DNA of 43,362 bases from CAYJFD01 sp964369605 (GTDB lineage Bacteria; Bacteroidota; Bacteroidia; Bacteroidales; UBA932): the NCBI GenBank assembly GCA_964369605.1, contig CAYJFD010000018.1, positions 1-43,362 on the forward strand. The letters run 5' to 3'. The notes below the pieces were generated by a model, which had not been told where the DNA came from, searched no databases, and saw only the letters and a list, made by a program, of their open reading frames with translations. Every line of letters starts with the position of its first letter. The stretch's first letter is position 1. The translations under genes and the position numbers were made by a program. Below are positions 25,828 through 33,998 of this stretch, in pieces.

Positions 25828-26946
25828 ATGCGCGTTAAGAGCCTATTGGTAATACTATTACTTTTTTCATCGATTTTAGCATCTGCTCAAGATGGAGTGA
25901 AAGTTAAATTTAGAACAAGATCCTTATTTGATGTTGCTTATAGCGACTTAGATCCTTATGGAGATCGTGTATACCCTTATTTTAATGATGTTAGGGTAGG
26001 AGCGAAACTAAGTCAAGCAAACAAAAGTTTCAAATTTGATATAGGATTATCAGGAAGTGGAATATCAATAAAGGATATGCTTTTTAGTCTTGATTTAGGA
26101 GATAGTTATTTTACTCTAGGAAATAGTTACGAGCCATTTAGTATCGATATGATAACTAGCTCAGTAGACCTAAGATTTAATAACTCTGCAAGTTCATCAC
26201 AGGCTATAAGCACCGGAAGAGTAATGGGTCTTACCTACTATCTTATGCCGAAGCATTATTTTGGAGCCTTCGGACTGTATAGTGACAACTCAGTAAGTAA
26301 CTTCTTCGATCCAAGTAAAACCTCCACTGGAATCGCTTTTACAACACGCCAACTTTATCGAAATTATTCTGGAGGAAACCTACTCCAATTTGGAGCTGCA
26401 CTTTCTTACAGAACCCCAAACGGGGACGAGAGACAAGATTCTTATAGGGAATTTACAATTAGTGCCTACGGCAATGACGAGGTCAATGCAAATCCAATCG
26501 TAGCCGCTACAGTAAACAATGTCAAGAATACATTAAAATCGAATTTAGAATTTCTAGCTATAGTAAATTCGTTTATGGTTCAGACAGAGTTCCTACATAC
26601 AAATATATCAAGATTAGGCGCAGATAAAAGTTATGCTGCCTACGGAGGATATCTTCAATTGTCCTATCTATTAGGAAAGGGAAGCTATGGCTATGACTAT
26701 GCTTTAGCAGTGCCGACTAAGCCTTCGGCAAAAAGTTTAGAGTTAGTCGCTAGAGTGGATTATCTAGATGCAGATTGTGAACATAGTAGTATTTATGGTG
26801 GTGAGATTACTTCTTACTCTATGGGTTTGAATTATTTCTTAACCAGTAATGTAGCACTAAAGTTCAATCTGAATTACATCCAATCTATTAGTGATAGCGA
26901 TTTGAGTCACTTCTCAACAGTAATGAGACTACAATTCACTTTCTAG
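25828..26946 (+). CDS. outer-membrane porin, phosphate-selective OprO/OprP-like
   Basis: A secreted beta-barrel protein of 372 residues. Signal peptide about 1-20 (MRVKSLLVILLLFSSILASA), no lipobox, alternating aromatic/polar strands throughout, and a terminal Phe (MRLQFTF) as recognised by the BAM machinery. The plan resembles phosphate-selective porins (KFRTRSLFDVAYSD... at the start; ARVDYLD and LTSNVALKFNLNYI near the end). As the last gene of the AEP operon, 23 bases after phnW and followed by a terminator, it probably admits phosphonates through the outer membrane. Family assignment is moderate; substrate is inferred. Confidence 0.78.
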   Translation: MRVKSLLVILLLFSSILASAQDGVKVKFRTRSLFDVAYSDLDPYGDRVYPYFNDVRVGAKLSQANKSFKFDIGLSGSGISIKDMLFSLDLGDSYFTLGNSYEPFSIDMITSSVDLRFNNSASSSQAISTGRVMGLTYYLMPKHYFGAFGLYSDNSVSNFFDPSKTSTGIAFTTRQLYRNYSGGNLLQFGAALSYRTPNGDERQDSYREFTISAYGNDEVNANPIVAATVNNVKNTLKSNLEFLAIVNSFMVQTEFLHTNISRLGADKSYAAYGGYLQLSYLLGKGSYGYDYALAVPTKPSAKSLELVARVDYLDADCEHSSIYGGEITSYSMGLNYFLTSNVALKFNLNYIQSISDSDLSHFSTVMRLQFTF

Positions 26947-26968
26947 TACAAATATTTAATATTGTTTC

Positions 26969-27007
26969 GAGGGCTTTGAGATTCCATAACTCAAAGCCCT
27001 CATTTTT
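26969..27007 (+). terminator. intrinsic terminator closing the phosphonate operon
   Basis: GAGGGCTTTGAG (26969-26980) pairs perfectly with CTCAAAGCCCTC (26990-27001) around a 9-base loop, then ATTTTTA. A clear Rho-independent terminator. Confidence 0.9.
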
Positions 27008-27081
27008 ATGTATATTATAGGATTTTCATAAAAAATATTACATTTACAGCTTAAATATAAAATGAAATTTACCTTAGTGCT

Positions 27082-28341
27082 ATGATAAAAAATATACTTA
27101 AAACTTTACCCCTACTTTTAATTATTTGGGCTTGTGATAATGAGAATAATACCAATAATACCCCAGTTAAAATAGAGGCGGATCTAATTATTAGAAATGG
27201 AAATGTATTAGATGTAAATGAAGGAATTATACTAGAAGGCTATGATGTTTTCATTAAGGATGATAAAGTAGTAGAAGTCGCAAAAAATTCAGGAGAAGCA
27301 CTAATGGATGGAGAAATAGATGCTACAGGGAAATATATTACACCTGGGCTTATTGATTCTCACGTGCATTGGGCGAATTTTGCACCTGATGCGGCATCTA
27401 TGCAAAACTTTGCGCAGTCTTATTTAGAGAGTGGCGTAACTACAGTACGAGAAATGGGTGGAGATACTAGACTAATAAAAGAATACCATAAGTTTATTGA
27501 GAATGGGGAATTTAGTGGACCTACAGTGTACTACTGCTCCTTCTGGGCAGGACAAGAATATTTCGATATGCTAGGCACTAATGATCCCACAGATGTGCCT
27601 TGGAATAGAGCAGTTGGAGAAGATAGTGATTTTGCCACTTTTATTAAAGATGCACAGGATGATGGGGCTATAGCCTTAAAATTATATCATAGCATCTCAG
27701 CTGAGACATTAAATAAGATAGTAGCTGAATGTGAGAAAGTCGGAATGAGAACTTGGGCACATTTTTGCATTGAGCCAGCCACTACTGAGGATGTTGTCGC
27801 TGCTGGAGTGCAAGTCGTTTCTCACGCCTATCTAGCGGATAACAATAAATTTTTCTACCAAGAAAATTATTTAGATATAGCATTTTCTGAAGAGGAAGTA
27901 GCATCTCGTGCTCAAGTGTTCAAAGCGATGGCGCAAAAGGGAATTATTTATGATCTGACTCTGAAACATAATGTAGAGAATGGCATGTCACACACTCTAA
28001 ATTATGCAAAGGAAGCACTTGCAAACGATGTGCGAGTAGTGGCTGGAACCGACTGGGGTTATTTCCATGATGATGGCTCGATATCTTGCGCCTTCCTAGA
28101 TGAAATCGAAATCTATCAAAAAGACTTACTAATGTCTCCATTAGAGGTTATTCGTTCTGCTACCACCACAGGTGCTGAAATCTTAGGAATGAAAGATAAG
28201 CTAGGAATCATCGCCAAAGGCGCAGAAGCAGATATATTAATCCTTGACTCCAACCCACTAGAAAGTGTCGCAGCGTTCCGCAATATCGAAACTAAAATCG
28301 TGAACGGAAAACTTATCTCATACAAAAATACTATGCTGTAG
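27082..28341 (+). CDS. amidohydrolase-family lipoprotein
   Basis: A metal-dependent hydrolase of 419 residues anchored by a lipid; lipobox IWAC with Cys at 18 and an Asn-rich linker. The body follows the imidazolonepropionase/Xaa-Pro dipeptidase-like branch of amidohydrolases: metal-binding HxH in PGLIDSHVHW, the expected carboxylated Lys in ALKLYH, further His in TWAHFCIE and VVSHAYLA, and the catalytic Asp in VAGTDWG. The C terminus (ILGMKDKLGIIAKGAEADILILDSNPLE) closes the small beta domain. Substrate is not predictable. Position after a strong terminator indicates its own promoter. Convergent with the helicase-nuclease gene. Confidence 0.9.
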   Translation: MIKNILKTLPLLLIIWACDNENNTNNTPVKIEADLIIRNGNVLDVNEGIILEGYDVFIKDDKVVEVAKNSGEALMDGEIDATGKYITPGLIDSHVHWANFAPDAASMQNFAQSYLESGVTTVREMGGDTRLIKEYHKFIENGEFSGPTVYYCSFWAGQEYFDMLGTNDPTDVPWNRAVGEDSDFATFIKDAQDDGAIALKLYHSISAETLNKIVAECEKVGMRTWAHFCIEPATTEDVVAAGVQVVSHAYLADNNKFFYQENYLDIAFSEEEVASRAQVFKAMAQKGIIYDLTLKHNVENGMSHTLNYAKEALANDVRVVAGTDWGYFHDDGSISCAFLDEIEIYQKDLLMSPLEVIRSATTTGAEILGMKDKLGIIAKGAEADILILDSNPLESVAAFRNIETKIVNGKLISYKNTML

Positions 28342-28370
28342 AGCCTTTTTGGGGCACGAGACCCTTACTT

Positions 28371-30845
28371 TTAATTCTCTTTTGAAATAACTGTGTCAAA
28401 CAGTCCAATCTTTCCTGTATCTGACCCTCGAGAGATGCCGATGTATTCCAGCGAGCTATCCTCATACCTCTTAAACTTATAAATAGCATCATTCATTAGT
28501 GCTGAGTTAAACAGGTTTAGTGAAATCAGGAGCTCAAAATCTAAGAGGCTGAGTCCAGTTACTTTCTTGAATAGACCTGGCTCTAGCTGAGTGATTACAT
28601 CCTTTAGGGAATGTTCTCGGTAGTCTGTAAGATACATAAATACAGGTACACGGGTAGCGAATTTAATTAGTTTTTCTTGAATTTTCCTTCGTAGGGATTT
28701 GTATTCCTTCTCTTCGGCTGTTAGTTTTCGCTTTTCCTTAGGTGTGATATCATCTCCTTTTTCTTTTTTTGCTTTCTTAACTGTTTCAGATTTGTTTATG
28801 ATAGTCTCTATGTCTTGATTTAGATTACGGAAACCTTCTATGCTCATTAGTGCCTTCATCGCCTCTGGACTATTCATTAGTCTTTGTAGGGTTACATTAT
28901 CAACATTCACGAGAGTAGCACTTTCCCACCTTCTAGCTAATAGAGTAGCAGATGTTCCGCTCATAGCTATGTCGAGGATTCCTGCTGCATCTATTTGTTT
29001 CATCGAGCTGCCATCATAAGCTAGCACTGGTAGGAAGTTGATAAACTCCTCGACTTTCTTTTCCGGGTTTGACTCTTCTACATTTAGGCGACAGCTGTAA
29101 TCTGCGATTTGTCGCAATGCTCTATCTGGAGCAAAGTCGAAGATATAACATTCCTCTTTCATTATCTCAGTCTTATTAGGAGAGTGCCCGCCTGGATTCT
29201 TGACTACCCAAGGGGTTTGCACTCTGAATGCTGCTTGGAAGTAGGTTTCGGGACTTGAGGAATTGCGAAGCATAAATATTCCACTCCAAGGTCTTACAGA
29301 TACTCCTGTGGTTAGTTTTCCGCAAGAAAGAGTGATGGTTTTAGTTTCTAGTGGATTTCCCATCGCTCGAAGTACAGGCTCTAAAGCATCTACTCCTATA
29401 CCTGCAGCTGAACCTGCGGCAACGATGACTTTATAAGCGTGATAGCTTAGATTTTGTCTTTCTTCTAATAGGTTTTTCATAGCGTGGCAGGCAGCGACTG
29501 AAGGGAGGAACCAGAAAGTATGACTTAGAACGCTAAGTAGAGGTGCGTGAGAAAATGGCATAGGTGGTCGTTCATTGCGTAGTTTAAGATCTGAAACAAT
29601 AGTTTCTGTATATCCTCCACGTATATGATCTAGCCATTTTTGCACTTCGTCCTTATATACAAACTCTGCTGAGGAGTTATTTCCTTTAGCTAGGAAGAAG
29701 GTATTTAAGTCGAATTCGTTGAATTCTCCTGCCATAGCTACTCTACGAATGGAATCTGGCATTTGATAGGTCATCATTACCATACGAGGCAGTGAGGCAT
29801 AGGGGTTTGGTGCGGCAATAAGCCAGTCATTCTTAGCCTTCTGTTCATCAGAATAAGTCCAGTTATAGATCTGCTCTTCTATGAACTCTCCTGAATTTAT
29901 AGCCCTAAAAGGAGTACCTGAAAGATAGAGATAGGCGCCTGTGGTTATCGGCATAATATCTTCATCGAAATAACCCATCGCTTCACCTAGTGCCTGCTTA
30001 AATTCTCTATTATCTTCAGCTTCGAAAAGATCTTTCGCATTCTCCCTCCAAGCCCCATAGTGATATTCATCGAAAATCACACAGTCCCAGTTAGTCGTAT
30101 GTACCCACTCGTTGCGAACTTTTATCCCTCCAGCGCTATTCTTGCCAAGATAATCCTGAAAGGAGCCAAAACAAACAATAGGTCTACTCATATCCGCTAG
30201 ACAAATATCTTCCTGCGTGCTTCTGGAAATAAACTGCCACCCCTTGAAATCTATGTGACTCATAAGGTCCTCCTCCCAAGCACTCTGAACTGCTGGTTTA
30301 AAGGTTAGTATCAGAATTTTTCTCCATTTCATTTTCTTAGCGAGCTGATACGCTGCGAAAGTTTTACCAAAACGCATCTTACAGTTCCATAGAAAATGGG
30401 GTGTAAGATCTTCATCCTCTGCCTTGAATTTAATAAAGTAATTTGAAGTCTTTTCTACTGCTGCTTGCTGTTCTGGACGCATAGGAAAAGACTCTGTTCT
30501 ATTCTCCTCGTTTTGAGTGCGATTAAGAATAGAAAGAAATGCTGACTTCAAATCCTGGAAGCTACATCTAAACCATTCTCCTTCTGGATTATCAATTCCT
30601 TGTTTTCGTAGATGACGATGAATATCGTGATCTGTGAACGAAGAACCATCATTACGCATAGCGCTTTCTTCGAATATAATACGGTACTGTACAGCACTGG
30701 TCTGGAGCTGTTCGGACACTCTTGTAGCTGCGTCTCTGTCAGTATATCCTATTTTTATTAAACCCTTATGAGTATCTACGCCTGTGAGTTCGTAGGCGTA
30801 GATAGTAGGGGATATTTTTTTTCTCTGGGGGAAGAATTTATTCAT
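28371..30845 (-). CDS. GIY-YIG (T5orf172-like) nuclease fused to an SF2 helicase, restriction subunit
   Basis: A probable restriction translocase-nuclease of 824 residues. Residues about 12-100 match the T5orf172/MUG113 branch of GIY-YIG nucleases: IYAYELTG, GLIKIGYTDRDAATRV (Arg42), DIHRHLR, GEWF (Glu90). The SF2 helicase core has Walker A CKMRFGKTFAA (Lys161), DEYH (259-262), the SGTPFRA motif, and a motif VI-like QAAFRVQTPW. The C-terminal third holds a Lys/Glu-rich coiled-coil-like stretch (ETVKKAKKEKGDDITPKEKRKL). The methylase genes of the same strand lie beyond a toxin-antitoxin pair. The start at 30845 is 85 bases from the antitoxin start on the other strand. The exact restriction-modification class is uncertain. 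Confidence 0.85.
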   Translation of the reverse strand: MNKFFPQRKKISPTIYAYELTGVDTHKGLIKIGYTDRDAATRVSEQLQTSAVQYRIIFEESAMRNDGSSFTDHDIHRHLRKQGIDNPEGEWFRCSFQDLKSAFLSILNRTQNEENRTESFPMRPEQQAAVEKTSNYFIKFKAEDEDLTPHFLWNCKMRFGKTFAAYQLAKKMKWRKILILTFKPAVQSAWEEDLMSHIDFKGWQFISRSTQEDICLADMSRPIVCFGSFQDYLGKNSAGGIKVRNEWVHTTNWDCVIFDEYHYGAWRENAKDLFEAEDNREFKQALGEAMGYFDEDIMPITTGAYLYLSGTPFRAINSGEFIEEQIYNWTYSDEQKAKNDWLIAAPNPYASLPRMVMMTYQMPDSIRRVAMAGEFNEFDLNTFFLAKGNNSSAEFVYKDEVQKWLDHIRGGYTETIVSDLKLRNERPPMPFSHAPLLSVLSHTFWFLPSVAACHAMKNLLEERQNLSYHAYKVIVAAGSAAGIGVDALEPVLRAMGNPLETKTITLSCGKLTTGVSVRPWSGIFMLRNSSSPETYFQAAFRVQTPWVVKNPGGHSPNKTEIMKEECYIFDFAPDRALRQIADYSCRLNVEESNPEKKVEEFINFLPVLAYDGSSMKQIDAAGILDIAMSGTSATLLARRWESATLVNVDNVTLQRLMNSPEAMKALMSIEGFRNLNQDIETIINKSETVKKAKKEKGDDITPKEKRKLTAEEKEYKSLRRKIQEKLIKFATRVPVFMYLTDYREHSLKDVITQLEPGLFKKVTGLSLLDFELLISLNLFNSALMNDAIYKFKRYEDSSLEYIGISRGSDTGKIGLFDTVISKEN

Positions 30846-30848
30846 AGA

Positions 30849-30880
30849 TTTGGGAGTTTAAAAATTTGTACGTATTTTTG
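30849..30880 (+). promoter_or_regulatory. promoter of the toxin-antitoxin operon
   Basis: TTTG (30849-30852) and TATTTTTG (30873-30880) match -33 and -7 of the Bacteroidetes consensus with exactly 20 bases between. The start would be near 30887, giving a leader of about 45 bases before the antitoxin ATG. Confidence 0.65.
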
Positions 30881-30907
30881 TACAAAATAATGTACTAAAT
30901 ATCGTAC
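30868..30907. promoter_or_regulatory. four GTAC operator motifs with 12-bp period
   Basis: GTAC starts at 30868, 30880, 30892 and 30904, exactly 12 bases apart, most flanked by A/T runs. The array overlaps the -7 element and the expected transcription start, as expected for autorepression by an antitoxin or antitoxin-toxin complex. It also lies in the upstream region of the helicase-nuclease gene on the other strand. Confidence 0.6.
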
Positions 30908-30930
30908 AAAAACTATTAAAATTTAATATT

Positions 30931-31212
30931 ATGTTATTAGTTTCAGTTTCAGACTTTAGAAGTAATCTAAGTAAATACCTGCGGTTGGCAGCTACAGAAT
31001 TAGTTTCTGTTAAAACTAAGCACGGTATATTCGACATAAAGCCGAGTACAGAAGTGCGTACTAATCCTTCGCCGAGTGGAGATCCATTCTGGGATGTGCC
31101 AGAAAACTTAGCTGCTTTAGATAAAGCGATAGAGGAAGCACATAAACCAGATGCGAAATTTACAAAGTGGGAAGATTTTAAGAGGGAGATGGAAGAATGG
31201 ATGCAAGAATAA
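30931..31212 (+). CDS. Phd/YefM-type antitoxin
   Basis: A protein of 93 residues with the typical antitoxin start VSVSDFRSNLSKYLRLA, a DNA-binding fold of Phd/YefM type, followed by a short beta segment (ELVSVKTKHGIFDIKP). The acidic C-terminal tail (NLAALDKAIEEAHKPDAKFTKWEDFKREMEEWMQE) would wrap and inhibit the toxin. Its last 16 bases overlap the toxin gene, a translational coupling usual in such pairs. It likely represses its own promoter through the GTAC array just upstream. Confidence 0.85.
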   Translation: MLLVSVSDFRSNLSKYLRLAATELVSVKTKHGIFDIKPSTEVRTNPSPSGDPFWDVPENLAALDKAIEEAHKPDAKFTKWEDFKREMEEWMQE

Positions 31213-31487
31213 AATATGAGGTAGAACTTCATAATGATGTAAGCAAGGATATTAGAAGACATAATAAGGCAGGCAATCGCGTTTTGGTAAAAAAAATATA
31301 TAATCTTCTTAGCGAACTTAATAACCATCCAAGATCTGGAATAGGTAAACCAGAACGGCTTAAAGGTTGGGAAGTCGAAACGTGGTCTCGCCGCATAGAT
31401 GATAGACATCGCCTGATCTATGAAATCCATGATAACGAGCTTGTTATTATAGCCATCTCTGCCTACGGACATTATGGGGATGAATAA
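31197..31487 (+). CDS. Txe/YoeB-family ribosome-dependent mRNA endonuclease toxin
   Basis: A RelE-fold toxin of 96 residues. Motifs of YoeB are present: GIGKPERLKG with the catalytic Glu53, WSRRIDDRHRLIYEI with Arg65/66, and a C-terminal SAYGHYGDE with His92-Tyr93, matching the E. coli YoeB residues Glu46, Arg65, His83 and Tyr84. It is predicted to cut mRNA in the ribosomal A site when free of antitoxin. The residues look intact. The gene converges on the methylase gene, 51 bases away. Confidence 0.92.
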   Translation: MDARIKYEVELHNDVSKDIRRHNKAGNRVLVKKIYNLLSELNNHPRSGIGKPERLKGWEVETWSRRIDDRHRLIYEIHDNELVIIAISAYGHYGDE

Positions 31488-31538
31488 ATTTCTCATAATA
31501 ATTCTTCTATCTACTAATCTCTGTCTTCTAATCTTCTA

Positions 31539-33074
31539 CTATTCCATCGGTTTAATCATAGATTCTATAAAGGCTATTTCTTCAGCTGTTAGATCATACT
31601 TGGCGTAGAGTTTTTCATCGGTCCATTCTTGGGTGAAATCTTGAAGGGGGACTAAATTAAAGGATTCACGAGATATATTTAGAGAATGTCTATTGTAGAA
31701 TAATAGAGCTCTAAAGAATTTTGTTTTGATATAAGATAAACAATTGTTAGTTTCTAGTTCAGATTCATAACCTCCAATCATTAAGAATGTTTCAGTGCAA
31801 ATGTCTAGTGGTTTTCCAGTTATTATTTCCGGAGGAACTGTAGAGGTGGTCATATATGCTTTAGAAAATAGTAGTTTGTATTTTGCAAGATATTCAAGAT
31901 TTCGTTCAATATGTTTGATGTTGATATACCCAAAAACTCTTTTAGCACCTCCCTTTTTGCCTTTAACACCATATATTTTAGCATAATTTGGAATGAATGA
32001 ATCACTTACTATTACATCATAGTTTTCAGGAGAATTAAAGAAATCAGCACTAAAGCCAAATGGGTTTCTTGCTGAGACAATAGAACTGAATTTTGTACCT
32101 TGTATTTTGGCTACTTTTTCAATTATTGATATCTGGCGAGGGTCCCTTATAACTGTGTCTGAATAACTTGTTTTTAAGTATCTCTCAGAGTGAATAGTCT
32201 TGGAATCTAAAGACTTATAGGAGTAGTTTACCTTTCCATTATAAGATTTATCCCAAAGAAAGTAACAAACACCTCCATCTATATGTAATCCAGAAAAGCA
32301 CTCTTTTGCATCTTCATAGTCATATATAGTTTTTAAACAGTGATCATTCATCATTTCTTCTCTGAATGATGAAAGTCCTTTTCCTCCTTTCATCCACCTT
32401 GATGGAATAATCATGCTAATAAACTGAGGGTTTAATCTTTTTGCTTGTTGAATAAATAAATGATATAAAGGTTTTGCGCTGTCTCCAGTCCCTCCTCCAT
32501 CACTTAGTTGATAAGGGGGATTCCCGATTATTACGTCGAATTTCATATTGATAAAAATCTTATTTGGGTCGTTTGTATGAATGAATTGGTAGGCGTGAGA
32601 TTCCAGTGCTTCACGCTTGTATACTTCTTGTGATGCTCCGCAGTACTTACATCTGCCTCTTTCCCAAGTGTGGGAAGTATGTGTGAATAATATATTGCCT
32701 TCTTCGCTGGTGAATTCTGTGCAGATAGATAGTGATCCGTTTGCCTTCTTACTGCAGTAGAGGCTTCTTCGGGTAAGTAATGCTGTAAGTTCTGTTATAG
32801 CTATACCGTAGAGTTGAGTGCTGAGTATGTGATTAGCTCTCTCTTGAATATCTGGTATCTGCTCAGCAAGACCTGCCATTAATCTCTTAGCGATTTCTCT
32901 TAGAAATACTCCTGTTTTACTTACTGGGTCTAGGAACTTGGCTTCCTTGTTAATCCATAGTTCAGTAGGGAGCATATCTAGCATTTGATTTACTAGTGCA
33001 GGGGGAGTAAAAACCTCGTCATTACTAAGGTTGGCTAGACAGGACAATACATCGGGGTTATAGCTAGTCTGCAT
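31539..33074 (-). CDS. Eco57I-type adenine DNA methyltransferase
   Basis: A DNA N6-adenine methylase of 511 residues. Motif I is degenerate (FLDPVSKTGVFLREI, 47-61) and motif IV is a canonical NPPY at 185-188. A small zinc-ribbon-like RCKYCGA lies at 141-147. The C-terminal part (from about 290) is likely target recognition. The N terminus (DEVFTPPALVNQMLDML) is similar to Eco57I/type IIG methylases. It overlaps the upstream 215-residue methylase-like gene by 11 bases, so the two are translated together and may act as a heteromer. Protects host DNA from the GIY-YIG/helicase protein, by inference from linkage. Confidence 0.85.
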   Translation of the reverse strand: MQTSYNPDVLSCLANLSNDEVFTPPALVNQMLDMLPTELWINKEAKFLDPVSKTGVFLREIAKRLMAGLAEQIPDIQERANHILSTQLYGIAITELTALLTRRSLYCSKKANGSLSICTEFTSEEGNILFTHTSHTWERGRCKYCGASQEVYKREALESHAYQFIHTNDPNKIFINMKFDVIIGNPPYQLSDGGGTGDSAKPLYHLFIQQAKRLNPQFISMIIPSRWMKGGKGLSSFREEMMNDHCLKTIYDYEDAKECFSGLHIDGGVCYFLWDKSYNGKVNYSYKSLDSKTIHSERYLKTSYSDTVIRDPRQISIIEKVAKIQGTKFSSIVSARNPFGFSADFFNSPENYDVIVSDSFIPNYAKIYGVKGKKGGAKRVFGYINIKHIERNLEYLAKYKLLFSKAYMTTSTVPPEIITGKPLDICTETFLMIGGYESELETNNCLSYIKTKFFRALLFYNRHSLNISRESFNLVPLQDFTQEWTDEKLYAKYDLTAEEIAFIESMIKPME

Positions 33075-33711
33075 AGTCGTATAATTTTAGGTAATGTGTG
33101 AGGGGATATTCTGCTATGGGCATAGGTATGAATGCTTCTTCTCCTAAATCTGAAAATAGGTTAGGTTCTGATATGGGTTGGTTTTTTAGAAGCATATCGA
33201 GGGTGAAGTCTCTACGATTTATCATTCCGTTTAGGGCTGACCATTCGGAAAAGATGATGGGCTTTTCGCCATCTGGGCTAAGTAGAGTTAGTGCGTCTCC
33301 CCATAGAATATTTCTTTCTAAGATATACTGGATAGATCTTAGATATTCTTCTGTTTGCGAGTTAGAGAAGATTGCTTTATATTCAGAGGAGAATATATTA
33401 AAGAGCCTCTCTCGACATTCTATAATGTTATCCATCTGAATGTCTACCCCATAAATGGAGCAAACAGCTATAAGTGCGTAAAGTTCGTAGTCTGTGCGAC
33501 TCTTATGGTGTCGAGTGCGAACTACTGCGAGCTTTCGCTCTAGGATTTTCGCAAGAAAATTCCCATTGCCGCAGGCAGGTTCTAAAAACCTAGATTCTAT
33601 CCTCTGGGTTTCCTGCATTACGAGGTCGAGCATAGCATTCACCTCACGGTCGGCTGTAAATACCTCTCCGTGAGCTGATACACGCTCTTTAGACTTTATC
33701 TGTCTAGTCAT
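33064..33711 (-). CDS. methyltransferase-like partner with motif I but no motif IV
   Basis: A protein of 215 residues with the N-terminal pattern of N6-adenine methylases: HGEVFTADREVNAMLDLV, then the SAM-binding motif FLEPACGNGNFLAKIL (42-57). Where the catalytic NPPY would be expected, the sequence reads IIFSEWSALNG, so it probably does not transfer methyl groups by itself. The length covers only the Rossmann part with no recognition domain. The overlap with the NPPY-bearing methylase suggests the two subunits function together, or that this one only regulates or completes SAM binding. First gene of the minus-strand operon. Confidence 0.8.
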   Translation of the reverse strand: MTRQIKSKERVSAHGEVFTADREVNAMLDLVMQETQRIESRFLEPACGNGNFLAKILERKLAVVRTRHHKSRTDYELYALIAVCSIYGVDIQMDNIIECRERLFNIFSSEYKAIFSNSQTEEYLRSIQYILERNILWGDALTLLSPDGEKPIIFSEWSALNGMINRRDFTLDMLLKNQPISEPNLFSDLGEEAFIPMPIAEYPLTHYLKLYDYAD

Positions 33712-33748
33712 ATATCACGCTGTTGCGCGAGAACTATCTTTCGGGAAT

Positions 33749-33917
33749 ACAGGTATAGACAAATACCTTGAACAAAAAGAAAGCGTGGACTTCCTTAACG
33801 ATGTTCAAGGTATTTGGCGACACCTGTCTAACGATAAATTCAGTCCACGCAAAAACGTGAACATTTACTGAACTTATTCGTGTTAGACTTTTCTTTAATC
33901 GCCAAATTTTAGAACAT
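33749..33917. repeat. interleaved inverted-repeat cluster
   Basis: Arm A (33749-33774) and A' (33802-33827) are 26-bp inverted copies with three mismatches. Between and beyond them, GCGTGGACT (33783-33791) and AGTCCACGC (33842-33850) form a second perfect stem in A-B-A'-B' order, a pseudoknot-like arrangement. GTCTAAC (33826-33832) pairs with GTTAGAC (33882-33888), with TTCAGT/ACTGAA inside. A' also has a second, weaker partner at 33899-33917. The array could be a structured leader RNA of the methylase operon, a recombination site, or remains of a mobile element. Confidence 0.7.
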
Positions 33918-33998
33918 CTCGAATAAATAGCAAACGCTAATTAATATGTGTTTTTATTTTGTTTCTTTTACTTTATTTTTTCTTTTTTTATTATGCCC

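Noticed and set aside
28342..28370. Possible two-way terminator between the amidohydrolase and helicase genes
   Set aside because: Only a 3-bp GGG/CCC pairing was found around a short loop, too weak to call.
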